The notes: generated by a model not told the origin, from the sequence alone. Shown: positions 25,877 through 34,563, numbered from the stretch's first letter. The stretch is DNA of 64,000 nt from Thermasporomyces composti (GCF_003386795.1 NZ_QTUC01000001.1:2914001-2978000), one strand, 5' to 3'. Translations and numbers: made by a program.

Positions 25877-27429
25877 ACGTCCTCGTATGGCTCCTGCTGG
25901 CCTTGCCGTTGGTCGGCGCCGCCGTGGTGGCCGGCATGCCCCGACTGGTTCCCGAGCGCGCCGTGGTGCCCGTCGGCGTCGGCGTCAGCGGTGCCACGCT
26001 GGCCACCGCCGTGGTCCTCGGGCTCGCGTTCGACCGGTCCGCCGCACACCGGGTGCAGTTCGAGACGGACGTGTCGTGGATCGGCGCGATCGACGTGCGA
26101 TGGCACCTCGGCATCGACGGCGTCTCGCTGCCGATGGTGTCGCTGACTGCGCTGCTCACGTTCCTCTGCCTGCTCTCCCTCACCCGCACCCCGCCCCGCC
26201 GCGCGCGTGCGCTGGTCGGCCTGGTGCTGCTGCTCGAGGTGGGGATGCTGGGCACCTTCGTGGCGCTCGACCTCGTCGTCTTCTTCCTCTTCTTCGAGGT
26301 CGTACTGGTGCCCATGTGGTTCGTCATCGCCGTCTGGGGTGACCCGGACGACCCGGGCGGACGGCGGCGTGCCGCGACGACGTTCATCCTCTACACGGTG
26401 CTCGGCAGCGCCGTCATGCTCGTGGGGTTCCTCGTCGTCTACGCCGGGTCCGGCACGTTCGACCTGGTCGAGCTCGCGCGACGCGGGGGAGACGGCATCG
26501 CCCTCGGCACCCAGGTCGCCGCCGCTGTGGCGATCGGGCTCGGGCTGGGGGTGAAGAGCCCGCTGTGGCCGCTGCACACCTGGCTGCCGGACGCCCACGC
26601 GAAGGCGCCGACCATCGGGTCGGTGCTGCTGGCCGGGGTCCTGCTCAAGATGGGCACCTACGGGTTCATCCGGGTCTGGTTGCCTGTGGTGCCCGACGGC
26701 GCCCGGGTCGTCGCCCCGTACCTCGCGGCGTTCGCGACCGTTGGGATCCTCTACGGGGCGCTGGCCTGCCTCGCCCAGTGCGGCACGCGGCCGCTGCGGC
26801 CACTCGCCGGGATCGGTCCAGCGGCGCCCTCGGGGGATCTCAAGCGGATCGTCGCGTACTCGTCCGTCGGGCACATGGGGTTCGTGCTGCTCGGCATCGC
26901 CACGCTCAGCCCGGTCGGCGTCAACGGCGCGATCTTCGCCGGAGTGGCGCACGGACTCATCACCGGGCTGCTGTTCTTCCTGGCCGGCGCCATCAAGGAC
27001 CGTCATGGCAGTGGCCTGCTCGCCGCGATCGGTGGCGGCCTGTACGCGCGGATGCCGCGGCTGGGCGGGCTGTTCCTCTTCGGCGCGGTCGCCAGCCTCG
27101 GTCTGCCGGGGTTGGCGGGCTTCTGGGGCGAGATGCTCGCGCTACTGGGGGCCTTCCAGCCGAACGCCGTGCTCACCCGGTCCACCTACGTCGTGCTCAT
27201 GGTGTTGGCCGGGTTCGGTGCGGTGCTGACGGCGGCGTACTTCCTCGTCCTCGTTCGACGTCTGTGCCAGGGGAGCGACCGGGCGGCGTCCTCGACGGTT
27301 CGCGACGTGACCGCCATCGAGGTCTGGTCGTGGGCGCCGCTGGTGGCGCTGACCCTGGTGCTCGGGCTGTATCCGCGGGCGGTCCTGGCTCTCACCGAGC
27401 CCGCCGTCCACCTGCTGGTGGGGAGGTGA
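25873..27429 (+). CDS. nuoM2: NADH-quinone oxidoreductase subunit M, second cluster, with an internal insertion
   Basis: Antiporter-like pump subunit (518 residues). The channel Glu (FFLFFEVVLVPMWFV) and Lys (GVKSPLWPLHTWLPDAHAKA) are conserved. Between CLAQ and DLKRIVAYSS, where other NuoM proteins read straight through ([15 protein letters not shown] in the first copy), 19 extra residues with several Pro and Gly are inserted (26779-26835). ATG at 25873 gives the usual N-terminus; the in-frame GTG at 25852 is possible. Confidence 0.92.
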   Translation: MNVLVWLLLALPLVGAAVVAGMPRLVPERAVVPVGVGVSGATLATAVVLGLAFDRSAAHRVQFETDVSWIGAIDVRWHLGIDGVSLPMVSLTALLTFLCLLSLTRTPPRRARALVGLVLLLEVGMLGTFVALDLVVFFLFFEVVLVPMWFVIAVWGDPDDPGGRRRAATTFILYTVLGSAVMLVGFLVVYAGSGTFDLVELARRGGDGIALGTQVAAAVAIGLGLGVKSPLWPLHTWLPDAHAKAPTIGSVLLAGVLLKMGTYGFIRVWLPVVPDGARVVAPYLAAFATVGILYGALACLAQCGTRPLRPLAGIGPAAPSGDLKRIVAYSSVGHMGFVLLGIATLSPVGVNGAIFAGVAHGLITGLLFFLAGAIKDRHGSGLLAAIGGGLYARMPRLGGLFLFGAVASLGLPGLAGFWGEMLALLGAFQPNAVLTRSTYVVLMVLAGFGAVLTAAYFLVLVRRLCQGSDRAASSTVRDVTAIEVWSWAPLVALTLVLGLYPRAVLALTEPAVHLLVGR

Positions 27430-27436
27430 GCGGGAC

Positions 27437-29098
27437 GTGACGAGTCTGGTGCAGCCGGTCGACTGGCTCGCCGTGGGACCGCCCCTGGTGGTGGCGCTCA
27501 CGGCTGTCGCCGCGTTGGTGGCCAGCGTGGTCGCCCCGGCTACCGCCATCCGGCGTGGTTTGGTGACGTGGCTGTCGCTCGGCGGTCTGGTGGTGGCGCT
27601 GCTGCTTCTCCTGCCGCTGCTGGGCACGACCCGGTCGGTGTTCTGCGCACCGGACAGCAGGGGAGCGGGGGAGGCGTGCTCGTACGTCGTGGACACGACC
27701 ACGCTCGTCTTCCAGCTCGTGGCGGCGGGTGGCGCGGCGCTGGTGGTGCTGCTGTCGGCCACGGCGACCTGGACGGCGGCGGAACCAGCGAGGCCGGAGA
27801 CGTCGTCGACGGACGCTGAGGTGTCCGTGGATGGTGGGACGTCGGCGGGGCACCTGCCGACCGGCGAGTACCACTTCCTGCTGCTCGCCTCGGCCGCTGG
27901 CGCGATGACGATCGCCGGCGCACGCGACCTGGTGACCCTGGTGGTGGCGCTCGAGCTGGTGTCGTTGCCGGCGTTCGCGTTGGTCGGCCTGCGCCGAGAC
28001 CGGCGATCCGCCGAGGCGGCGCTGAAGTTCTTCCTCGTCTCGGTGGTGTCGGTCGCGGTGATGCTGCTCGGCGTCTCGCTGGTCTACGGCGTGACGGGCG
28101 CCGTCCACTTCGACCGGATCGCCGCCGCGCTCGCCTCCGAGAGCACGGCCGCGGGCGAGTCCCGCCTCACCGGTGTCGCCGCCGTCGGGGTGGTGCTCAC
28201 GCTGGTGGGCCTGGCGTTCAAGGTGTCCGCGGTGCCGTTCCACTTCTGGGTGCCCGACACCTACGTCGGCGCGCCGGTCGCCGTCGCCGCGTACCTGTCG
28301 GTGGTCTCCAAGGGGGCTGGGCTGGTCGGGTTGCTGCTGGTGGTGAGCCTCGCCTTCCCGTCGTACGCCGGCGTGTGGTCCCCGATCGTGGGTGTGCTAG
28401 CCGCGGTGACGGTGACCGTCGGCAACCTCGTCGCGCTCCGGCAGCAGACCGCGGTCCGGCTGCTCGCCTGGTCCAGCATCGCGCAGGCGGGCTACCTGCT
28501 GGTCCCGCTGGGGGCCGTGTCCGCGGTGACGGGCTCGGGCGGTGTGACGTCGGCCGGCGGGCGGTCCGCGGACGTGGCGGAGGTGCTCGCCGCGACGGTG
28601 GCGTACCTGCTCATCTACGCGGTGCTCAACCTCGGTGCGTTCGGTGTGGTGACGTCGGTGATCGGCTCCGGCACCGGCGCCGAAGGGCGTGGGGTGCGGC
28701 TGGAGGACTATCGCGGGATGATCCGGCGCGATCCGGCGCGTGCCGTGGCGTTGGCGTTCTTCCTGCTCGCCCTGGCCGGTCTACCACCGGGTGTCGCGGG
28801 GTTGTTCGCGAAGGTGGTGATCTTCCGGGCCGCCGTCGAGTCGGGCGCGGGCTGGCTCGCGGTCGTGGTGGCGGTGAACGTGGTGATCGGCTTGGCGTAC
28901 TACCTGCCGTGGACGGCGCGGCTGTTCATGCCGGCGGTCGGCACCGCGCCGTCGACCGATGCCGACCACGGGCGCCGGGTGCCCTGGCCCGCGATGCTCG
29001 CCATCGGCGTCACCGCCGTCCTAGGCATCGTCTTGTCGGTCGCTCCTGGCGTGGCGCTCGACGTCCTGCCGCAGCTACCGCTCGCCCTGTCGAGGTGA
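27437..29098 (+). CDS. nuoN2: NADH-quinone oxidoreductase subunit N, second cluster
   Basis: Antiporter-like subunit of 553 residues ending the second cluster. The motif LAFKVSAVPFHFWVPDTYVG and the following LRQQTAVRLLAWSSIAQAG are diagnostic. In the second motif, the normal D-I-K of NuoN is replaced by T-A-V, so a normally conserved Lys is lost. A hydrophilic loop (residues ~115-140) lies between early helices. GTG at 27437 is 7 nt after nuoM2. A perfect hairpin covers the stop codon. Confidence 0.92.
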   Translation: MTSLVQPVDWLAVGPPLVVALTAVAALVASVVAPATAIRRGLVTWLSLGGLVVALLLLLPLLGTTRSVFCAPDSRGAGEACSYVVDTTTLVFQLVAAGGAALVVLLSATATWTAAEPARPETSSTDAEVSVDGGTSAGHLPTGEYHFLLLASAAGAMTIAGARDLVTLVVALELVSLPAFALVGLRRDRRSAEAALKFFLVSVVSVAVMLLGVSLVYGVTGAVHFDRIAAALASESTAAGESRLTGVAAVGVVLTLVGLAFKVSAVPFHFWVPDTYVGAPVAVAAYLSVVSKGAGLVGLLLVVSLAFPSYAGVWSPIVGVLAAVTVTVGNLVALRQQTAVRLLAWSSIAQAGYLLVPLGAVSAVTGSGGVTSAGGRSADVAEVLAATVAYLLIYAVLNLGAFGVVTSVIGSGTGAEGRGVRLEDYRGMIRRDPARAVALAFFLLALAGLPPGVAGLFAKVVIFRAAVESGAGWLAVVVAVNVVIGLAYYLPWTARLFMPAVGTAPSTDADHGRRVPWPAMLAIGVTAVLGIVLSVAPGVALDVLPQLPLALSR

Positions 29099-29145
29099 CC
29101 GGCGCGTCGACCTCGCGTGTGAGACGACGGCCCCCGCCGGTCACC
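29094..29145 (+). terminator. Hairpin terminator at the end of the second nuo cluster
   Basis: GGTGACCGGCG (29094-29104) pairs perfectly over 11 bp with CGCCGGTCACC (29135-29145) across a 30-nt loop. It includes the nuoN2 stop codon. There is no U-tract, which is usual for actinobacterial terminators. Confidence 0.5.
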
Positions 29146-29164
29146 CGGGCGAGGGGAGGGTCGT

Positions 29165-30589
29165 TTGCGGGGCGAGGGCGAAACTGGAAGCCTTTCCCGC
29201 GTGGGAGAACGCGCCAGGCACGCCGCCGACCGTGGGCCCACGGCGTGTGAGGTGCTCGTCGTCGGGTCCGGCCCGACGGGTCTCACCGTGGCGCTCGACC
29301 TGGCTCGGCGAAGGATCGGGGTCCTTCTCCTCGACCCGGACGACGACCACCGGAGCGGCGCAGGCCGTGACTGGGGTGACCACCGTGGCGCCGGGGTCGT
29401 CCGGGCCGCGGCGAGCCGGCGTGCGTCAGCGGAGTCGGTGCGGCTGAACCCGCGGACTCAAACGATCCTCGACGACCTCGGCGTTCTCGACCCGTTGGTG
29501 AGCGGGCGTCCGGGGTGTCTGCGCACGTCCACCGGTCAGGACGGCGCCCCGCTTGCTCTCGGGCTCGGCGACGTCGAGGCCGTGCTTCGCCAGCGCCTCG
29601 CGGCGTGTGGTGTCGATGCGTGGCCGGTGGACGCGCTCGCCGACCTCGAGCAGGACGACGACGGCGTGACAGTCACCGTCGTCGCGTCCGCGGGCTCGAA
29701 GGGCGCTGTCCACACGATTCGGGCGGCGTACGTCGTCAGGACCGGCGATCCTGGTGTCGGGGTGCGGGCGCTGCCGGGCGTCGAGCCCGACCGGTACCGC
29801 GACGGGCGGGTCCTCCTCGCCGGCGGAGCGGCGCACGTCGCGTCCGGTGGTCTGGACACCGCGTTCGAGGACGCCTACAACCTCGGCTGGAAGCTCGCCG
29901 CGGTGGTCCAGGGTGCCGACGACTTCCTCCTCGACACCTACGAGAGCGAGCGGCTCCCGGTCGCGCGCGCCACCGGCGCGACCGCCACTCCCGCCTCGCC
30001 GATGCGGCGGATCCTCACGTTCGGGACATCGCTCGTCGGGAGGCTCACGCGTCGTCGCGACGACGCGTCCGGTGACCACTACCGCACGTCGCGCCTGAGT
30101 CAGGAGCTCGGCAGCAAGCGCGACCTGCTCAAGGCTGGCGACCGACTCCCGGACGTGCGGTTGTGGAGCATGACGGACGCCGCCGATGTACGCACATCCG
30201 ACCTGATGCGGGGCACCCACTGGACGGTGCTCGGCCTCGGCTCGGCGACCGCCGACACCGTGGCTCGGCTGAAGCGGCGCTTCGGGGACGCGGTCCGCAC
30301 GGCGGTCATCGGGGGAGGCGCCTCGGGGGCCTTGGGGGTGACCCTGCTCGACCGGTACGGGGAGGCGCGTCGACTGCTCGGCCGGCGAGGTGGCACGCTC
30401 CTCGTGGTGCGACCCGACGGCTACGTGGGTCTCCGGTCGAACGCCAACGCCGAGATCGCGGCCGCCTACCTGGCCGACATGGTGGGCACGACCGAGCCGC
30501 TGGACGTGGGCGAGCCCTACCGCCCTCGACACGCGGGCCGGCCGGGCCCGACTGGGTCAGACCCTCCCGGATCAGGGCATCAGGTGTAA
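29165..30589 (+). CDS. Degenerate FAD-dependent monooxygenase-like protein (PHBH family)
   Basis: The N-terminus has the FAD-binding GxGxxG loop ([19 protein letters not shown]), and near residue 220 a second FAD motif reads [28 protein letters not shown] in two conserved stretches. Here the usual GD of GDAAH is GG, and the Pro residues are missing. The central substrate domain is much shorter than the ~500-550-residue norm. A thioredoxin-like C-terminal region typical of phenol-hydroxylase relatives follows. Activity is doubtful; it may be a decaying or repurposed flavoprotein. TTG at 29165 follows GAGGGGAGGG; GTG at 29201 is an alternative. Confidence 0.65.
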   Translation: MRGEGETGSLSRVGERARHAADRGPTACEVLVVGSGPTGLTVALDLARRRIGVLLLDPDDDHRSGAGRDWGDHRGAGVVRAAASRRASAESVRLNPRTQTILDDLGVLDPLVSGRPGCLRTSTGQDGAPLALGLGDVEAVLRQRLAACGVDAWPVDALADLEQDDDGVTVTVVASAGSKGAVHTIRAAYVVRTGDPGVGVRALPGVEPDRYRDGRVLLAGGAAHVASGGLDTAFEDAYNLGWKLAAVVQGADDFLLDTYESERLPVARATGATATPASPMRRILTFGTSLVGRLTRRRDDASGDHYRTSRLSQELGSKRDLLKAGDRLPDVRLWSMTDAADVRTSDLMRGTHWTVLGLGSATADTVARLKRRFGDAVRTAVIGGGASGALGVTLLDRYGEARRLLGRRGGTLLVVRPDGYVGLRSNANAEIAAAYLADMVGTTEPLDVGEPYRPRHAGRPGPTGSDPPGSGHQV

Positions 30590-30664
30590 CGGTGTAACTC
30601 CGCCGCGTAGGGAACGTCGCCCTGGCCGGCGACCGTTTCCTCGGATGGAGGTCTCGGCCGAGGT

Positions 30665-31570
30665 ATGGACGATCGCGCGCACTGCCACCGCAACCAGATC
30701 AAGACCACGCTGATCCTGGTCGTGGTGTCGGTCCTGCTCGTGGTCGTCGGTCGGGTCGTTGCCGGGCGCGTGGGCCTCGCGCTGGCGGTCGTGCTGGCCG
30801 TGACGGTGAACCTCGGCGCGTACTTCTGGAGCGACCGGATCGCGCTCCGGTCGATGCGCGCGTACCCGGTGAGTGAGGCGAACCGGCCGGAGCTGTGCCG
30901 GTTGGTGCGCGAGCTGGCGACGACCATGCGGCTGCCCATTCCCGCCGTGTACGTCTCGCCCCTCCCGACACCGAACGCGTTCGCGACCGGTCGCAACCCG
31001 CGTCGCTCGGCGATCTGTGTGACCGAAGGGCTGCTGTCCCTCCTCGACCGGCGCGAGCTCCGCGCTGTTCTCGGTCACGAGCTCGGACATGTCGCGAGTC
31101 GCGACATCTTGGTCTCGTCGGTGGCGGCCGCGCTGGCGAGCATGATCCTCTACATCGCGCGATTCGCCTGGTTCGTGGAGGCCCGCGCTGCCCGCCGTGG
31201 TCGCCGTGGAGGGCGGCGTGCCGGACGGCTCGGCCGGGCCCTGCTCGTCGTCCTCGGGCCGCTCGCCGCGACCCTCCTCCACCTGGCGATCGCGCGGTCG
31301 CGGGAGTACGCGGCGGACGTGACCTCGGCGCGGGTCACCGGTGATCCGGCGAGCTTGGCAAGCGCGCTGCGCAAGATCGACGCGACGGTGCGGCGCGCAC
31401 CGCTCCCGGCGATCCCCGAGCTGCGCAGCACGGCCGCCCTCATGATCGCCAACCCGTTCCGGGAGCGCGGCCTGATGCGGCTGTTCTCCACCCACCCTCC
31501 AACGAGGGAGCGGGTCGCTCGCCTCGAGGCGCTCGCCGGCCTGCCGCGACGGCCGTTCCCATGGCGCTGA
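30665..31570 (+). CDS. M48 family membrane metalloprotease (HtpX-like)
   Basis: Zinc endopeptidase (301 residues) of the HtpX type, which degrades misfolded membrane proteins. Two N-terminal membrane helices (residues ~13-55) precede the catalytic motif HELGHVASRD near residue 139; the third zinc ligand is probably the Glu in SREYAADVTSARVTG. A second hydrophobic pair flanks an Arg/Gly-rich loop. The C-terminal STHPPTRERVARLEAL is typical. ATG at 30665 follows a GGAGG sequence about 18 nt upstream, so the start is moderately certain. Confidence 0.88.
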   Translation: MDDRAHCHRNQIKTTLILVVVSVLLVVVGRVVAGRVGLALAVVLAVTVNLGAYFWSDRIALRSMRAYPVSEANRPELCRLVRELATTMRLPIPAVYVSPLPTPNAFATGRNPRRSAICVTEGLLSLLDRRELRAVLGHELGHVASRDILVSSVAAALASMILYIARFAWFVEARAARRGRRGGRRAGRLGRALLVVLGPLAATLLHLAIARSREYAADVTSARVTGDPASLASALRKIDATVRRAPLPAIPELRSTAALMIANPFRERGLMRLFSTHPPTRERVARLEALAGLPRRPFPWR

Positions 31571-31630
31571 CGTCAGCGAGCGACCCCTCACCGGCGGCTC
31601 GTCCGGCCGTACCGGTCGCTTCGTCCGGTC

Positions 31631-32125
31631 TCATCGGTAGTTTGTGAACTGCAGGGAGAAGTCGAGGTCCTTCCCCTTGAGCAGGGCGATCACCGCCTGG
31701 AGGTCGTCCTTCTTCTTGCTCGACACCCGCAGCTCGTCGCCCTGAACCTGGACCTTGACGCCCTTCGGGCCCTCGTCGCGGATGATCTTGGCGACCTTCT
31801 TGGCGTTCTCCTGGGAGATGCCCTGCTGGAAGCTGCCGTGGATGCGGTACTCCTTGCCGGACTGCCTCGGCTCGTCCGCTTTGAGGCTTTTCAGCGAGAC
31901 GCCCCGCTTGACCAGCTTCTCCTTGAAGACGTCGAGGACGGCCTTCGCCCGCTCCTCGGAGTTCGCGGCGATCTCCACCCCCAGCTCGCCTGACCAGCGG
32001 ATGCGGGCTCCGGTGTTCTTGAAGTCGTACCGCTGGGAGATCTCGCGAGCCGCCTGGTTCAGAGCGTTGTCGGCCTCCTGACGGTCGACGCGGCTCACGA
32101 TGTCGAACGACGACTCAGCGGGCAT
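31631..32125 (-). CDS. YajQ family cyclic-di-GMP-binding protein
   Basis: Complete 164-residue YajQ protein: [20 protein letters not shown] at the N-terminus, [10 protein letters not shown], and the C-terminal [14 protein letters not shown] are near-universal family sequences. Homologues bind nucleotides, including cyclic di-GMP in Xanthomonas; the role in actinobacteria is unclear. ATG at 32125 follows GGGAG; the longer open frame upstream runs into the tRNA region and is not coding. It converges with the HtpX-like gene. Confidence 0.95.
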   Translation of the reverse strand: MPAESSFDIVSRVDRQEADNALNQAAREISQRYDFKNTGARIRWSGELGVEIAANSEERAKAVLDVFKEKLVKRGVSLKSLKADEPRQSGKEYRIHGSFQQGISQENAKKVAKIIRDEGPKGVKVQVQGDELRVSSKKKDDLQAVIALLKGKDLDFSLQFTNYR

Positions 32126-32167
32126 GGGGCTCCCTTCTACGACGGCTGCTGGAAGGCGCCGGCCGCG

Positions 32168-32197
32168 GTGACGGCGCCAGGACCTCTGCGCTATCCT
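32168..32197 (+). promoter_or_regulatory. Promoter of the tRNA-Tyr gene
   Basis: GTGACG (32168-32173), an 18-nt spacer and TATCCT (32192-32197) resemble a housekeeping promoter. The predicted start would be about 22 nt before the tRNA 5' end. Confidence 0.45.
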
Positions 32198-32226
32198 CTC
32201 AACTCGCATGCCGCAAGGCGGCACAT

Positions 32227-32308
32227 GGCAGGTTGCCCGAGCGGCCAAAGGGAGCGGTCTGTAAAACCGTCGGCTCAGCCTACGCAGGTTCGAATCCTGC
32301 ACCTGCCA
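32227..32308 (+). tRNA. tRNA-Tyr (GTA)
   Basis: Acceptor arms GGCAGGT (32227-32233) and ACCTGCC (32301-32307) pair perfectly, with discriminator A at 32308 and no encoded CCA. The anticodon loop CTGTAAA gives GTA at 32261-32263. A long variable arm (GGCTCAGCC region) and the T-loop GGTTCGAATCC are as expected for a class II tyrosine tRNA. Its 3' half is duplicated at 38888. Confidence 0.97.
32259..32295 (+). repeat. Left attachment-site-like repeat (attL) inside tRNA-Tyr
   Basis: Perfect 37-bp match to 38888-38924, starting at the anticodon loop (CTGTAAAACCGTCGGCTCAG...) and ending in the T-loop. The tRNA remains intact here. Confidence 0.8.
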
Positions 32309-32318
32309 CACCACGCAA

Positions 32319-32356
32319 AACGCCCCCTGACCTGCGGAAACAGGCCAGGGGGCGTT
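32319..32356 (+). terminator. Terminator hairpin behind tRNA-Tyr
   Basis: AACGCCCCCTGACCTG (32319-32334) and CAGGCCAGGGGGCGTT (32341-32356) form a 16-bp stem with one mismatch and a 6-nt loop, 11 nt after the tRNA. Confidence 0.8.
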
Positions 32357-32668
32357 CGCGCGTCCGCCCCGGCTCGACTGGCTCCCCACGGTCATCCGTT
32401 CCCATAGCCTGCCCACCTAGGCGCCGCACCGGGCGTCGAGCGTGCACCAAGCCCAAGGCGCGGTGCGATGTGGTGGCACCTCGGCGAGCCGCTCCACACG
32501 AGTTCGCCGTGTAGCCACGTCGTGGGGCCGGCCGGCGTCGCGCGTGCATTGTGGCTGTGATCCCGTCGCTGCGTCGCTGGACCTGCCGAGCGCAACCGTC
32601 CCCACAACTCAAGAGCTTGCTCTGCGTCTGATGCCGTGTGACGCCTCTACGGGGCAAGGGTCCGGCGG

Positions 32669-32724
32669 TTGGCGCACCTCGAGCCGGCACCTATACTGAA
32701 TCACGTTGAGAAATCTTGATTCAG
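32669..32724 (+). promoter_or_regulatory. Promoter and autoregulatory operator of the XRE gene
   Basis: TTGGCG (32669-32674), 17 nt, TATACT (32692-32697) form a strong promoter. A perfect inverted repeat, CTGAATCA (32696-32703) and TGATTCAG (32717-32724), overlaps the -10 box and the likely start of transcription. A dimeric XRE repressor bound there would block its own promoter. The 32309-32668 stretch contains only the terminator and no gene I can support. Confidence 0.7.
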
Positions 32725-32732
32725 GGGGTGGG

Positions 32733-33077
32733 ATGGCCATGACGATCGCGAACGTGGGGGAGCGGATCGAGCGTGCTCGCATGGCCGCGGGCCTCAGCCA
32801 GCGTGCCCTGGCGGACGTGACCGGAATCTCGCAGTCCACGCTGTCACGGATCATCTCAGGGGATCGGCCAGCGAAGATGCCGGAGATCGTCCTGATCGCG
32901 GAGGCGACTGGGCACACGGTCGCGGAGCTGACAGGGACGGGGACGGTGGCCGACCGGGCGGTGTGCGCGGCTCGCGCGACGAACGACTCCGACATGGAGA
33001 GCATGCGGGAGGCACTGCTGCACTTTTTGGAACTGTCCGACTACCTAGATGACCAGGCCATCCCTGCGGTGGTATGA
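32733..33077 (+). CDS. XRE family transcriptional regulator
   Basis: A 114-residue protein whose first ~70 residues form a Cro/C1-type helix-turn-helix: GERIERARMAAGLSQRALAD, then VTGISQSTLSRIISGDRPAK. The C-terminal part is short and acidic. ATG at 32733 follows GGGGGTG closely; ATG at 32739 would have better spacing. It overlaps the ImmA/IrrE gene by 4 nt, the typical regulator-plus-antirepressor-peptidase pair of actinobacterial mobile elements. It probably binds the palindrome at 32696-32724. Confidence 0.9.
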   Translation: MAMTIANVGERIERARMAAGLSQRALADVTGISQSTLSRIISGDRPAKMPEIVLIAEATGHTVAELTGTGTVADRAVCAARATNDSDMESMREALLHFLELSDYLDDQAIPAVV

Positions 33078-33919
33078 GCGCAGGACGGACGCGGATCATG
33101 AGTCCCGAGGCCGAAGGGCGCGCTGCGGCCGAACGCTTCCGCCGAGAGCACCATCTCGGGGTACAGCCGCTGGGTGACCTGGTGGCGATTATCGAACAGA
33201 CCACCGGTGTCGACGTCGCCGTCCTTGACGCGGGCCCCGATGAGCACGGCCTGGCCATGCGGGACCCGGAGCGGGGTACTGTGTTCATCGGAGTCGCTCG
33301 CACGCAGAAGCCAATGCGGCAGCGCAGTACTCTCGCCCATGAACTCGGTCACGTTCTGTTCGGAGACTGGGTTCCACAGGATGCCGCCGTGAAGTGGAGC
33401 GACCAGACCCCTCAGGAGGAACGCTGTCGGGCCTTCGCGCGGCACCTGTTGATCCCCCTCGAAGGTCTGCGGGAGTTCCTCGGAGACCAGGAAGACCAAA
33501 TAACCCTGGCGACGCTGTCGGCCGTCGTGCAGCGGTTCCTCGTATCACCCGCGATCGCCGCCATCGCGCTGGAGCAGGCCGGGTACATCGACAACGCCAC
33601 CAAAGAGAAATGGTCAAGGGTCTTCACTCCGCAGTTGGCGGCCCGGTTCGGATGGAGCGATCAATACCACGCGTTGCAGGCCGATTCCAACCGGCGGAGG
33701 GCGCCGCAGCGGCTTCTCGCGCGCGCGATCATGGGTTTAGCCGAGGGTGTCCTGTCGGCGCAAGCCATCGCGACCCTGCGTGGTATTCCCCTCCGTGAGG
33801 TCGAGGCAGAGCTGGAAGAAGCTGGCGTCGTGGCGCCCGATCAGCCCGTCGAGTGGAGTGCCGCTCGTGACCTCCCCGACGTTGACGTGGATCTGAGCGA
33901 CCTTGACAGCGACGACTAG
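33074..33919 (+). CDS. ImmA/IrrE family metallo-endopeptidase
   Basis: A 281-residue zinc peptidase. The catalytic motif HELGH (in RSTLAHELGHVLFGDW) is near residue 90, and RCRAFARHLLIPLEGL shortly after matches the second conserved block of the family. In ICEBs1, ImmA cleaves the partner XRE repressor to induce the element; the 4-nt overlap with the XRE gene here supports the same pairing. The C-terminal ~130 residues hold a second helix-rich region and end in an Asp-rich tail. Confidence 0.92.
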   Translation: MSAGRTRIMSPEAEGRAAAERFRREHHLGVQPLGDLVAIIEQTTGVDVAVLDAGPDEHGLAMRDPERGTVFIGVARTQKPMRQRSTLAHELGHVLFGDWVPQDAAVKWSDQTPQEERCRAFARHLLIPLEGLREFLGDQEDQITLATLSAVVQRFLVSPAIAAIALEQAGYIDNATKEKWSRVFTPQLAARFGWSDQYHALQADSNRRRAPQRLLARAIMGLAEGVLSAQAIATLRGIPLREVEAELEEAGVVAPDQPVEWSAARDLPDVDVDLSDLDSDD

Positions 33920-33948
33920 CAGGAATCAACGTAAGAGGGTCGCGGGGG

Positions 33949-34563
33949 ATGAGCCGGAGGCCGATCATCGATGCCGGGCCCGGCCTGAACTTTTTCGCCA
34001 TTAACAAGGAGCGACTTCTTTTCGACACTCTCGGGCCGCTGAGCGTGCCCGAAACCGTTCGTGACGAAATACTCCGCAAGTCGCGACAGGATGAACGCTT
34101 CCGCGCTGCTGAGGTCGTCTGGCGCAAGTTGCCGGAACGCTTGATGCAGGTCCTTCCTGATGACGTGACACCCGAGCTCGAGGCAGTCGTGCGCCGGATC
34201 AGCCGGCTTCCCATGCGCGAGCGGCTCAAACACCGGAAAGATCTCGGCGAAACGATGGTCATCGCGCACGCCGTTGTCGCCGCCGAAGCGAGCAATGACG
34301 TAACCGTGCTCATCGATGACGGCCCCGGAGCAAAGATCGCCACCTTAGAGATCCGCCGACTTCGGCGCTTGCAGGCTGACGGCCGACCGGTAGGTATGAT
34401 CCGGCTCATCAGCACCCCCACTGTCCTGGAGCGCGCGGCCGGTACGGACTACATCCCAAACAAAGCTGTCATGCGCGACATGTACGCACGGTTGCGCGGC
34501 CTCGACGACGGTCTTCCGCCGATCGAGAAGACCAATCTGCTGTCGCCATCCATCTGGCTTTAA
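33949..34563 (+). CDS. PIN-domain-like protein, third gene of the XRE/ImmA module
   Basis: A 204-residue protein with a PIN-nuclease pattern: RPIIDAGPGLNFFA (first Asp, residue 8), a Glu in VPETVRDEIL, a Glu in DLGETMVIAHAV and the tandem Asp in VLIDDGPGAKIA. These match the acidic residues that hold metal in PIN ribonucleases. It lies 29 nt after the ImmA gene on the same strand. I infer a growth-inhibiting or phage-restricting RNase controlled by the preceding pair; the role is not proven by the sequence. Confidence 0.65.
   Translation: MSRRPIIDAGPGLNFFAINKERLLFDTLGPLSVPETVRDEILRKSRQDERFRAAEVVWRKLPERLMQVLPDDVTPELEAVVRRISRLPMRERLKHRKDLGETMVIAHAVVAAEASNDVTVLIDDGPGAKIATLEIRRLRRLQADGRPVGMIRLISTPTVLERAAGTDYIPNKAVMRDMYARLRGLDDGLPPIEKTNLLSPSIWL

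Noticed and set aside
23400-26387. A 995-codon minus-strand frame across nuoK2-nuoM2
   Set aside because: Antisense to conserved complex I genes; composition is typical of reverse-frame translation in GC-rich DNA.
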